This document shows, piece by piece, positions 51,433 through 60,845 of a DNA stretch of 64,000 nt. The notes under the pieces are model-generated. The model worked only from the letters and a program-made list of their open reading frames with translations. It did not search any database and had not been told where the DNA came from. Both the position numbers and the translations under genes were made by a program. This DNA is from Paraburkholderia panacisoli. GTDB lineage: Bacteria > Pseudomonadota > Gammaproteobacteria > Burkholderiales > Burkholderiaceae. Within the stretch, counting starts at the first letter, position 1. Each line of letters starts with the position of its first letter. Location: contig NZ_VTUZ01000037.1 of NCBI RefSeq assembly GCF_008369935.1, positions 37,418 through 101,417 of the forward strand, read 5' to 3'.

Positions 51433-53670
51433 CAAACTGGAGTCGTAGTGATGCGCGACATAGGCGCTTGTGCCGTACCGTCTCGCCAGTGCGTAGTTGC
51501 TGCTGCGCACCTTCACCCTGTTGAGTATGATCCCGCTGATGCGAGCGCCCGCGTGACCTAGACGCTTGATCGTTGCATCGATTTCGCCGACGAGCGTATC
51601 TGCAAAGCGCACGACCAGGAAAACTGAACCGGCGACCGGCGCCATCATGCCTGCGTCGGACACCGGTAGTACCGCCGGTGTGTCGATCAGGATGATGTCA
51701 TAAGCCCGTGACGCATTCCGGATGCACTCGCTGAAGCGTCCGGTCATCAGGAGATCCGCGGCTGCCGCCGGGTAGCTGCCGGTCTGAAGAAGATCGAGTT
51801 TGGGCGTTCCTCCCGTTGTGACGACCTCATCGAACTGCCTAAGGCCCGACAGCACCTCGCTGAGACCATCACCCTTGGGAACGCCGAGATACCGGTAGAG
51901 TTGCCCCTTTCTTAAATCGCCATCGACCAACAGCACCCGCTTGCCGCCCGTAGCCAGCACGGTCGCGAGGTTAGCCGCCAGAAAGGATTTGCCTATCTCG
52001 GGCAGTGGGCCCGCGAGCATGATCACGTTGTTTGGCGCGCCGATCAACAGTAACTGGATGGCGGATCGCAAGATGCGCAGGCTCTCGATGGCGGGGTCGA
52101 GCGGATAGCTGGCCGCGAGCGGCAACTGCTGTGGCAAACCATGTTCAGCTCTCCGCGTGATCTCTTCCTGCCTGTTGCTCAGCGGTATCGTCGCGTAGAC
52201 ACTCAATCCGCTTGCGGACTCAATGTCATTGGTATCGGTCACGCCCCGGCGCAACCGATCCCAAACGATGGCGCCTCCTCCCCCAAGCACAGCGCCCATC
52301 AAGAGGGAACTGAGCATGATCAGCCACTTCACAGGCCTGACAGGACGGCCTGGAATTTCTGCAGGATCGATGATTTCTGCCGTGCCTGCTTTCCCGGCGC
52401 TCACGAGTTGCATTTCTTCCGCATACTTGCGCATCGCCACGTACACGTCGGTGTTGACGCGAACATTGCGCATCATTTGCAGAGCAATCTGCTCGGCCCG
52501 AGGCATGGCGCGCACGCGGAGATTCAGCGCATCGATTTCGCGCTGGGTTGCCTGAATCTGCTGGTCAGCCGCCACGACGTTCGGATTCGCGGCAGCGAGC
52601 GTTGCGGAGAGCGCCTGACGCTTGCGCCGAAGGTCGAGCAGCGCCGCATTGTTATCAGCGATTTGTTTAAGTAGTAGCCGCCCCTCTTCACTGAGATCGA
52701 GCAACCCATTCGCGTCGCGATAATTGTTGTACGCGGTCTCCGATTCTGTGACCTGTTTCTCCAAATCCGGCAAGGCTTCGCTGATGTGGGCGAGCGCATC
52801 ATGCGCGATTCTGGCCTTGCGCTCGTTGTTCCAGTTCACATACAAATCGGAGATCTCCTTGACGGTGCTAGCCAATACTACGGGGTCATCGCCCTGCATG
52901 GACAGCTTGATGACGTTCGTCTTCGTGCCCGCCTCGGCGAGTTTGAGCTTCTTTTGCAGTTCTTCTACCAGCACTGGTTCCGAGTTCCGGGTGACGATGA
53001 ACTCACCTCCCGGCCTGCTGTGTATGGAGTCAATGCGTACAGTCAGCGGCCCCACTTTCGTGTCGAATCGCTCCGTCACTCCAATGCGTCCAGCAATGCT
53101 GGACTTCAGCCCGGGACCAACCAGCTCGTAGCGGTCGTTGGCGAGGGCGCGAATGGCGAATTTCTTCTTTTCTAGTTTTGCGGGAACGTCAAAAGCGCCC
53201 ACCTTAATAGTCTCATCGCCCCAGACGTAGCCTCCAAGCCCAAGTAGTCCTGGAGCAGAAAGGCCTTCTCTGTAGTGGGCGATCGCTGACCCGATCAGTG
53301 GAAAACGGTGCGGTTTCGCTTCGATATAGAGCTTATTGTTCGCCATCGCCTGTGCAACGATGCGCCTCGATCCGATAACCTGAATCGCGCTCTCGGCCGA
53401 TGCGTTGTCGTTGAAAGCGGGCGCGACGTAGTAACTCAGCGTATCTGCTGCCGCCGGCGGCTGCTTATCGCCATCGGCGACCTTGATCAGCGCGTTTGCC
53501 TCATAGACTGGCGGAGCTAGAAACGCATAGGCGCAGCCGATCAGAAAAGCACTGATAGTTGTAACTGCAATCAACTTTCTGTGATCCAGCAAGGAGTCGA
53601 TAGCAGTAGCAAGGCCGATCCCGTCGGTCGACGGACGTTGCTGAACATGCTTCTGGTCTTTCGTTTTCAT
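51427..53670 (-). CDS. wzc: Second polysaccharide co-polymerase / BY-type tyrosine kinase
   Basis: 747 residues, same architecture as the copy at 28.9 kb but diverged. First membrane segment LIAVTTISAFLIGCAYAFLA; periplasmic domain with coiled coil; second segment WLIMLSSLLMGAVLGGGGAI. Walker A is GPLPEIGKSFLAANLA, Walker A' VLLVDGDLRKGQL, Walker B IILIDTPAV. The C-terminal tyrosines are sparser (SSNYALARRYGTSAYVAHHY). It follows the deacetylase gene and precedes the phosphatase relic. No wza partner is in this locus. Confidence 0.93.
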   Translation of the reverse strand: MKTKDQKHVQQRPSTDGIGLATAIDSLLDHRKLIAVTTISAFLIGCAYAFLAPPVYEANALIKVADGDKQPPAAADTLSYYVAPAFNDNASAESAIQVIGSRRIVAQAMANNKLYIEAKPHRFPLIGSAIAHYREGLSAPGLLGLGGYVWGDETIKVGAFDVPAKLEKKKFAIRALANDRYELVGPGLKSSIAGRIGVTERFDTKVGPLTVRIDSIHSRPGGEFIVTRNSEPVLVEELQKKLKLAEAGTKTNVIKLSMQGDDPVVLASTVKEISDLYVNWNNERKARIAHDALAHISEALPDLEKQVTESETAYNNYRDANGLLDLSEEGRLLLKQIADNNAALLDLRRKRQALSATLAAANPNVVAADQQIQATQREIDALNLRVRAMPRAEQIALQMMRNVRVNTDVYVAMRKYAEEMQLVSAGKAGTAEIIDPAEIPGRPVRPVKWLIMLSSLLMGAVLGGGGAIVWDRLRRGVTDTNDIESASGLSVYATIPLSNRQEEITRRAEHGLPQQLPLAASYPLDPAIESLRILRSAIQLLLIGAPNNVIMLAGPLPEIGKSFLAANLATVLATGGKRVLLVDGDLRKGQLYRYLGVPKGDGLSEVLSGLRQFDEVVTTGGTPKLDLLQTGSYPAAAADLLMTGRFSECIRNASRAYDIILIDTPAVLPVSDAGMMAPVAGSVFLVVRFADTLVGEIDATIKRLGHAGARISGIILNRVKVRSSNYALARRYGTSAYVAHHYDSSLP

Positions 53671-53777
53671 CGGAACCCTCGTCCGAACACGATACGCGGT
53701 GCGCCCGAGCCGACCTATTCCAATTGGTCGGTTACTCTAGCTGCAAACCCGCCGAGGAACTGCGCGAAGACGCACAT

Positions 53778-54659
53778 CTAAAATTGCGGAAAACGCCCGT
53801 CCCATCGCCCGCTGCGAAGCCAGTACTTAAGCAAGCGCGGAATACCTGTTAGTTGAACTGCGAGCAAGGCGGTCGATGCCTTATCGCCGATAATCATCGC
53901 TCGCAGACGGAATGGATCGGTCCGTTCATCGTTCCAGCCGATGTCGCAAGTGCGTGCTGTTCGGTACCCCGCCGCTTTTACCAATTCAATCTCTCTCGGG
54001 CCATAGTTGCCGTTGGGAAAAGCGAAGTGCTCGCAGGGGCGTTTCACGAGCGCCTCTACCTCGTGCTTCGAAAGGGCGATTTCATCTGCGCATTCGGTGT
54101 CGTTGCAACACGTGAGAATCGGGTGAAATCGCGTGTGCGATTGAAAGTCCACGAAGGGCCGCATTGCCTTAATCTGGCTGATTGTTAGCCCGGTCGCCTC
54201 ATCGTCGCCGTCCTGGCGAAAACCAGCTTCCTCGAGTTCCGCGACGCGCGTATCGTTCGGTTGTCGCTTCAGGCGCTCGAGGCCCGCGCGTTCGGCACCC
54301 GGATGCATCCACCAGTGCATGCGTGGTCGTCCAACGATACGGCTGCATAGAAAAATGGTGGGACGTACCTCGTGCTTGATAAAGACGGGTAACAGGTCGG
54401 CATTGCCCGCATGGCCATCATCGAGCGTGATCGCTGCGCGCGGACGGCCCGTTCCAGGTCGACTAAAGTCGTCAAACGGTACCAGATCGCAGAACTTGCT
54501 CAGGTACGTGAGGTGTCGGTCCAGCGTCGCTGGATCGGGATCGTGATAGAGCAGAATCGCGACACGGTCGCGCCATAGCAGCATTCGCGTCGCACGCGCA
54601 AGGCCTATCCAGATCACGACCTGGACAAGAGCTTCCTTTAGCGCCGCCTTCTTTCTCAT
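53778..54659 (-). CDS. Polysaccharide deacetylase (NodB homology, CE4)
   Basis: About 293 residues. Motif 1 is AITLDDGHAGN (usual TFDDG, here TLDDG with both Asp present). Motif 2 is DFQSHTRFHPIL (metal His pair), and FAFPNGNYGPREI carries the later Pro-rich block. An N-terminal hydrophobic stretch (ALVQVVIWIGLARATRMLLW) suggests membrane association. It is full length for bacterial exopolysaccharide deacetylases. ATG 54659 preferred over an upstream start at 54707. Upstream of wzc2 on the same strand. Confidence 0.88.
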   Translation of the reverse strand: MRKKAALKEALVQVVIWIGLARATRMLLWRDRVAILLYHDPDPATLDRHLTYLSKFCDLVPFDDFSRPGTGRPRAAITLDDGHAGNADLLPVFIKHEVRPTIFLCSRIVGRPRMHWWMHPGAERAGLERLKRQPNDTRVAELEEAGFRQDGDDEATGLTISQIKAMRPFVDFQSHTRFHPILTCCNDTECADEIALSKHEVEALVKRPCEHFAFPNGNYGPREIELVKAAGYRTARTCDIGWNDERTDPFRLRAMIIGDKASTALLAVQLTGIPRLLKYWLRSGRWDGRFPQF

Positions 54660-55882
54660 TTCCAATGCCCCTTCCCATGAAGGATAACCTGGCACCCACG
54701 CGTGCATGACCGACCGACTCCGCGCCTCCCCCCCCTCTAACCATAACCGCTCGATCCCGACGTCATCGTCGAACAGTTTCCCGACATACCACGCGTGTTC
54801 TGGACGGCAATACAGGTTGAGGCACTGTCAGGATTCCTGCGTTACGGTCAGATGTGCTCGTAGCAATCGTCGAGGCGCACACCGTCGATGAGATAGGATC
54901 CGTAGCGAATCTCAAGTCACTTTCCGAGATGAGGAACTTAGCGTTATCACGATTGGAGGGCGCTTTGCCGCGCTCCAAGATCGCGTTCCCTTCTTTGCTT
55001 CTGCGATACCTCACTTGACCACATCAAAATAAGTACGAACATCGGCCATTTCGCCTCATATCAGAGCACGAATTGTCGATCCGAGGGGTAGCGTTGTTCG
55101 ACTAGTGTGCGCCTGAAATTACAGCAACTAGACCGGGAGCGCTAGCGAAATAAAGTAAGGTTTGCCCCAAGTGTGTCTTGCAGGGGAGTTAATCTTACCT
55201 GCGTACGGTATCGCACATATCGCAAAGGAGTCTTATGATATTTTTTCTCGGCAACGAAGCGCCCAGCGATATAGTCTGAACTTTCAATCATATTATTAGT
55301 TTGAAAGTCAGAGTCGATCTTGAATATGCGGCACTCGCATAGCTGCCCAAAAAAGCACGTACGTGAGCGGAGACCGATTTATCAAAAAGTATCAAGTTTG
55401 TCGGTAGAGGCTAGTTTGGCGTCGAGAGTCGTCTTGCATCCGATCAGAGTCTCGTAGCCGGACGGACAGGCTCGACGCCAAGGCGTTATGGTCGCATGCC
55501 TGCCGCCGTGTGCTTGGAGTCGTCCACGACCTGATCCTAGACGCCTTTCAGGTCGCGATATTGTTGTCCAAGCCTCAGCATGGCGCCGGGTGCTGTTTAA
55601 AACGGATTTTTGTCGGATCCTATCCATGAACGACGCGTATTGTTAACAACACTGGGGGCAATATCAATTACAAAGTTTTCAGTTGTCAAGCGTTTTCACT
55701 TCGCTGGATGTGGATTTTGTGCTTCGATTCGAGATTACTTCTCGCACATTTCGGATTGCGAAACATGCGTTTGGCTCGTACGTATATTTTGCGATTGGGA
55801 GCGGGTATCAGGTCGAACTCGCGTAGGGCGCTCGCAGATTCGAGTGAAAGGATCCCAATGAAATCGGGGGAGCGGAAACACA
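54660..55882. other. 1.2-kb region without a supported gene
   Basis: Short open frames on both strands (54763-55014 and 55382-55627 minus) have no recognisable domains. AT content rises toward 55.0-55.4 kb. It probably includes divergent promoters for the deacetylase and the right-hand genes, plus decayed sequence. Confidence 0.45.
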
Positions 55883-56671
55883 ATGCACGAAGATCTGGTA
55901 GCGATAATACAGTCGACTTACGACGGCCAGAAGTACCCTGCCGAACAACTGGACAGTCTCCTGGCGCAGGATGACGTCGACGTCGCGCTGCTGATCATGG
56001 GCGACAGGGCGCGCGGCTCCGACCTGTCTATCCTTCGCGGCTTTGCTTCGCACCATGAAAACGTCCAGCGGATCGCCTGCGATAACCGCCTGGGCGTGGC
56101 CAGAAGCTTCCCGATCGCGCTGCAGCATGCCGAGAGTTCAACCGAATTACCTCGAATTCTCCCGATCAGGACGACGTCTGAAATCCCCGCAAGTATTGCC
56201 AATTCGGTGGAAGCGTTAAATGCCGAACGCGACAGCGATCGACCGGCTCTCTTACCAGTCGGCCCGAAATTTGGTCATCTCGACAGAGTCGGTGCGCGAC
56301 TTTTTGATGCAGGGGTGATGGTGTTATCTCGCGGCATCGGCGTTCGGCCAAGTGGTCGTTGATGACCGCTCTGAATAGAATGCTGGGAGCATAGAAACGA
56401 TCAGGCAGGCGTCCACACGAGCCTCCGTGGGAGTATCCGAATACGCTATGAACGCATGTTCAGAGGCTTAAACTGTTGGTTTTCGTCTGAACAGAACAGT
56501 CGTTTTCTTGTTACACGTGGTCAACGTCCGGCGGGCGACAGGCGTCGATTCACGGAACTGATGCTCGGCCTCGGGCGCGGTCCGCGCCGACGATTCGAGT
56601 TCGTTTCGTTGAGCGAGATTCTGGTGCGAAACCGCTTGGACAATGTTCTCACCCGCGTCATGTTCCTGTAG
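55883..56671 (+). pseudogene. GT2 glycosyltransferase pseudogene
   Basis: Starts VAIIQSTYDGQKYPAEQLDS LLAQ, the N-terminus of a GT2 enzyme (normally LxTYNGxxYLxEQLDSLLxQ). It continues LSILRGFASHHENVQRIACD with RLGVARSFPIALQHAESS. The metal-binding DQDDVW block is destroyed by frameshift (here RILPIRTTSEI, from codons that read SDQDDV in another frame). Further shifts follow; a C-terminal-like stretch RRFEFVSLSEILVRNRLDNV ends at TAG 56671. Non-functional. Confidence 0.7.
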
Positions 56672-56718
56672 AACCGGTTCTGAGAGCATCCTGTTGCCAC
56701 CGAGTCTAAATTCTTGGG

Positions 56719-58248
56719 ATGTCCGAAATGTCCGCTGCTCCGTCGCTCGTGAAGAATCTGGTGTACAACATCACCCGGCCTCTTCTTCCCTTCGTCGTTG
56801 GGGTTGGCGTCATTCCGCTCCTGCTGAGCCATATTGGCACCGAGCGGTTCGGTTTGTTGACGATCGCATGGACCGCAATCGGCTATCTCTCGATTTTCGA
56901 CTTCGGCGTGGGGCGATCCCTCACCTTATATGTTTCGCGTAGTTTGGTAAGTGGTCAGCTTCACGAAATCAGGCCCATGGTGCGCAATGCATTGATCATG
57001 ATGGTTCTGATAAGCCTTATCGGATCTGCCGTATTGTTGTTCTTCAACGAAGCATTCATTGCCTGGTTGAACGTCAAGCCTGCCTATCTGAATGAGACCC
57101 GCGCATCGTTCCTCATGCTGGGTTTGGCCATTCCGCTTATTGTCTTGGCGAGTGGATTGCGTGGTGTGCTCGAGGCTTTTCAACGCTTTGACGTGTCCAA
57201 CGGCGTTCGCGTCTTGCAAGGCATATGGTTTTTCGTCGGGCCTGCATGTGTTTTGCCATTCTCAGTTCGACTGGACGTGATGGTGGCTACCCTAGTCGTC
57301 GGACGCGTGGCGACAACCCTCGCGTACGCCGTGGCCGTGTACAGGGAGTTTCCGCCGTCGAACCCGACGACATCCCAGCCAACCGTGAGCCTGAAGGATC
57401 TTCTGTTCTACGGCAGCTGGGTGGCATTGTCGAACATGTTGTCTGTTGTCATGGATTACATGGACAGGTTCTTTATCAGCTCGGCTCTAGGTGCAGCGGT
57501 TGTAGCGTTTTACACCACGCCCTCTGAACTAGTATTCCGGCTGAACTTCATTTCCGAAGGCATTCTGGGAGTTCTGTTCCCATTGATGTCGAAGCGAATC
57601 GCGCTCAGCGTAGACGGAATGGCGGCGGCGGAGATGATGAGCCTCGGCACCAAACTCATGGCCGCTTGTATATTTCCGTTCGTTCTGGTCCTAGTGATCG
57701 TCGCACATCCGCTTTTGCGTCTCTGGCTGGGACCGGTTTTCGAGCAGAAAAGCGCGCTCGTACTGCAAGTGCTTGCTCTCGGATTGCTGGTCAATAGTCT
57801 CGCGAGGGTACCGTCGGATCTGATTCAGGCGAACGGCCGCTCGGATGTTACCGCCAAGCTTCACATCATCGAACTGCCAGTCCATGTACTCTGTCTGCAA
57901 TGGGCGTTGGCGCGGTATGGCATCGAAGGCGCGGCTGTGGTCTGGAGTGCACGGATGTTGCTGGACCTCGTTTTGCTGCTATGGGTGAGCGGTGCCGTGG
58001 CCCGCGTGCCCGCCGCGGCGATTTGGCGACTGGCACTGATTTGCAGTGTGCAGACGCTGACTGTGGGCGGTGCTATCGTCATCGACGGCATAGGCTCGCA
58101 AGTGGTCTACGGAACGATATGTCTCGCGGTGCTGTCGCTGGCCTTCTATCGCTATGTACTCCTCGAGACGGAACGTGCTCTATTGCGTCAAATGGCGAGC
58201 CTGGCCCTAGCCATGATAGCGCGACAGAGCCGCAAAATGCATCAGTGA
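56719..58248 (+). CDS. Wzx-type polysaccharide flippase (MOP superfamily)
   Basis: 509 residues with about 12-14 membrane spans. Starts LVKNLVYNITRPLLPFVVGV; the family region YLSIFDFGVGRSLTLYVSRS, FYGSWVALSNMLSVVMDYMD, then ISSALGAAVVAFYTTPSELV and LFPLMSKRIA follow Wzx order. It carries undecaprenyl-linked repeat units across the inner membrane. Upstream is the broken GT2 gene, downstream the secreted protein at 58.3 kb, 52 bases away. Confidence 0.9.
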   Translation: MSEMSAAPSLVKNLVYNITRPLLPFVVGVGVIPLLLSHIGTERFGLLTIAWTAIGYLSIFDFGVGRSLTLYVSRSLVSGQLHEIRPMVRNALIMMVLISLIGSAVLLFFNEAFIAWLNVKPAYLNETRASFLMLGLAIPLIVLASGLRGVLEAFQRFDVSNGVRVLQGIWFFVGPACVLPFSVRLDVMVATLVVGRVATTLAYAVAVYREFPPSNPTTSQPTVSLKDLLFYGSWVALSNMLSVVMDYMDRFFISSALGAAVVAFYTTPSELVFRLNFISEGILGVLFPLMSKRIALSVDGMAAAEMMSLGTKLMAACIFPFVLVLVIVAHPLLRLWLGPVFEQKSALVLQVLALGLLVNSLARVPSDLIQANGRSDVTAKLHIIELPVHVLCLQWALARYGIEGAAVVWSARMLLDLVLLLWVSGAVARVPAAAIWRLALICSVQTLTVGGAIVIDGIGSQVVYGTICLAVLSLAFYRYVLLETERALLRQMASLALAMIARQSRKMHQ

Positions 58249-58300
58249 AACTTACGCCTGACGACGGATCTTTCGTGTCGTGTTGATGACAGAGGTTCAA

Positions 58301-59095
58301 ATGAAACACTCACGGACTTTTTTGCGGGTCCTCGTAGACTTAGCCGCACCATGTCTCGCGATGACGACGGGCCCTGCGGCGCTGGCCAATGACGTAGCGC
58401 CGCTGACGATCACTGTCGGAGAGGCGGTGCGGCATATGAAGATGTCGCACGAAGCCATACCGTATGGAGTTCCGGCATCGTTTGGCTGGCACACCAAGCC
58501 TGTCGTTCAAGATATCGACGCTACCGCGCGTAACTTTCGCGCGATGACTGGGTGGGGGCAGATATTTCGCGCCGATGGTACCAAACCGATCAGCCTGCGT
58601 GTATCGCTCCGAAACCTGAGAACTTACGTGCTGACGACTTCTGGAGATCTGAAGCTTGTTCAGTCGGAAAACTCGTTCGATGGCGCCCAGTTTCAGACCG
58701 ACTATGCGGACAATCGACACACCAAAGCCAACATTGGGCGCGACGCGGGAGGCAATACAGTCGCCACCACTGACCCTTTCGCAGCATTTCATTTTTGGCC
58801 GAACTCGAGGAGAGCGGAAATCGACCCTCAGACAGTTCGGGGCGTTATCGTGACACTAGAGGCAAAGCTTGATCCTGAGGCGGGGAGCACGAAGGCGGAT
58901 CTGAGCAAGCGAGTGGTCCTCTCAGTAGGCGCTGACTACTGGCTCGCTGCGGACTCGGAGTGGGACAAGTACCGTACCAATCTGGGCCTAGGGGTGGGGC
59001 GTTTCGAATATGTCGGTACGCAGTGGAAATGTTTTACGATGACGACGATCACTCGCGCGGACGCACAAATTCTGTCTACAGCGATTCTGTGTTAA
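58301..59095 (+). CDS. Secreted protein of an uncharacterised family (paralogue of 40173-41111)
   Basis: 264 residues with a Sec signal peptide (likely cleaved near AALAND). Blocks in order: VRHMKMSHEAIPYGVPASFG, NFRAMTGWGQIFR, RVSLRNLRTYVLTTSGDLKL, SFDGAQFQTDYADN, DPFAAFHFWPN, VIVTLEAKLD, LSVGADYWLA, GVGRFEYVGTQWKCFTMTTI, ending in Cys. The same blocks in the same order occur in the lipoprotein at 40.2 kb. AGAGG precedes the ATG at 58301. Position right after wzx suggests a role in surface polysaccharide attachment, binding or modification, but this is inference. Confidence 0.7.
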   Translation: MKHSRTFLRVLVDLAAPCLAMTTGPAALANDVAPLTITVGEAVRHMKMSHEAIPYGVPASFGWHTKPVVQDIDATARNFRAMTGWGQIFRADGTKPISLRVSLRNLRTYVLTTSGDLKLVQSENSFDGAQFQTDYADNRHTKANIGRDAGGNTVATTDPFAAFHFWPNSRRAEIDPQTVRGVIVTLEAKLDPEAGSTKADLSKRVVLSVGADYWLAADSEWDKYRTNLGLGVGRFEYVGTQWKCFTMTTITRADAQILSTAILC

Positions 59096-60288
59096 TCGCT
59101 GTCGAAAGGCCAGCGACAAACAGAGCGCGCCGACGACAATTACGATGAGGCAACACGACCGGCCGTGCTGCTTGACGAACGCGACCCGGCTTGCAAGGTA
59201 ATATCGCTGTGACGCTCGACGAGGATTTGGCTGCAGGCTTGTATGCAGACAGCTGCACTTGACTCTACAGACAGTGTCAGTTCCTGTAGTCATTCCCGAC
59301 TTGCGGCTTGGTAGCTGCCTTTCCGGGACGAGGAAAAGGTCAAGACCTAAGCCGCGTAACGGGACGCCAGAGGCGCAGGCTTGAGCTTCGACTCATGCCG
59401 GAAAAACATTCCTTCGGTCGGTGAGTATGAACATGAAAATCGACGGGAATTCGGGGCGTTTTGAGCAACTTGCGTGATGGACATGCAGCCGCGAACCTCA
59501 TCGAGGTTGCCCAAAATATGCTGACGGCAATGAAGTCGCCGTTGAATGCTGCACTCATCTCATCCTCACGGAGCATTTGATGATCTGATGATCAGCGAAA
59601 CCATTGACAGCAGGTTCATACCATCTGCTAGTCGTTCGAGCAGATCAGCCGAACAAGTTGCCACAGCACCTTAGGGATACCTACCGGAGATCGCATTCCG
59701 AGGGCGTATTCTTCGACCCCCGAGGCACGCAATAGTGGCCCGATCCCTCCCTGGCGCATGCGCTATACTCCGGCCGCATTCAGCCCTACATTATGTGAAA
59801 TAGTTTCAAGGGAACCTCCCTATGTTTCAAAGGGACCTCCCTATCTATCTACACTTGGCTACGGCAATGCGCCGGCACAATTTTTGCGGGACATATGATC
59901 GCCGTGCAGTGTCGCGGCCCGAATGGACTCTTGGAATTCATGCTTCCATCTGACATAAAAGTGGTACCATTCAGCGAAATTGTCTAACTAAATTCCGGCT
60001 TCCGGTTAATCGTATGAAGATTGTCGAAATAATCCTGTCGATTGCTTTATTCGGTCTGACAGTGCTTGCGCTGCTAGCGGTATTCGACGTTCTCTTTGGT
60101 CTCCGCCTCCCTGGTACGCGAACCCTGAACCGGGCCGCCGTCATCGAAAGGACCTGTGCGTCCTTCAGAAAGCTCGGTACGCGTTGCGTCGCTTGTCGGC
60201 GCGCACGACGGGCAACCCGTCAGGACCGTCAGGATAGAGGGAAGTCAGCCTGATCATCATCTTACTTTCGTGTTGCGTCTGAAAGAAT
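59096..60288. other. 1.2-kb region with a short direct repeat and one small hydrophobic ORF
   Basis: No known gene. A near-perfect direct repeat of about 20 bases (TTTCAAGGGAACCTCCCTAT / TTTCAAAGGGACCTCCCTAT) lies at about 59806-59844. A 79-residue frame at 60014-60253 starts MKIVEIILSIALFGLTVLAL, one hydrophobic segment then an Arg-rich tail; it may be a truncated membrane protein. Confidence 0.4.
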
Positions 60289-60648
60289 TTAATTCAAACG
60301 ATTTACTGGAAATACGATCGCGTGCTCGTCGTTGAGAATGTACGGCCGGTACTGTTCTGGCAAAAGGGCGGAAGTAACGGTCCAGACAGAAACCTCATCT
60401 TGCCCGATATCTTCGATAACGGCTCAGCCGCCCATCCGGATTTTAGTCAACGCAAACCCTAGCGTTTGTATGTTGGCATTCGGCGAATGCAGGCCATCAT
60501 CTGTAAACAGATCCACATCATCCGGTATCTCTGATTTCAATACGTCAAAACTCGCCAGATCGGTTTTATCAATGTAAAACGGCTTTATTCTGTCTTCTTC
60601 AAATAGAATTCTTTTATCGATATCAGCGCCGTAAATTTTAGAGAATGA
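60289..60648 (-). pseudogene. SAM-dependent methyltransferase C-terminal remnant
   Basis: The minus strand reads KIYGADIDKRILFEEDRIKP, DDVDLFTDDGLHSPNANIQT, LTKIRMGG, TGA, AVIEDIGQDEVSVWTV and EQYRPYILNDEHAIVFPVNR to TAA. DDGLHSP and GGWAVIEDIG are typical of class I methyltransferases of the sugar/cephalosporin-hydroxylase type; the Trp of GGWAVIED is now TGA. The N-terminus is cut off next to the IS5 relic. Confidence 0.75.
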
Positions 60649-60694
60649 AAGGGACTTCCCCGTCCCGAGGCTGCGGCGGAAGCCGCGAGTCGGC

Positions 60695-60830
60695 GTTAGG
60701 CACTTTCAGTCGGACCTGGTATCCTGGGGTGATGACACAACGCAAGCCATACCCGAGGGATGTTTCGGACGAGGAATGGAGCTTCGCCGCTCCGTACCTG
60801 ACCTTGATGAGTGAAGATGGACCAACTGGC
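60695..60830 (+). pseudogene. IS5 left-end relic
   Basis: Begins GTTAGGCACTTTCAGTCGGA, close to the left end of the IS5 copy at 43.2 kb. ATG at 60732 starts MTQRKPYPRDVSDEEWSFAA PYLTLM, the intact-start version of the same transposase. It breaks off at about 60830, next to the glmS stop. Confidence 0.85.
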
Positions 60831-60845
60831 AGCGTGACCCGCACG

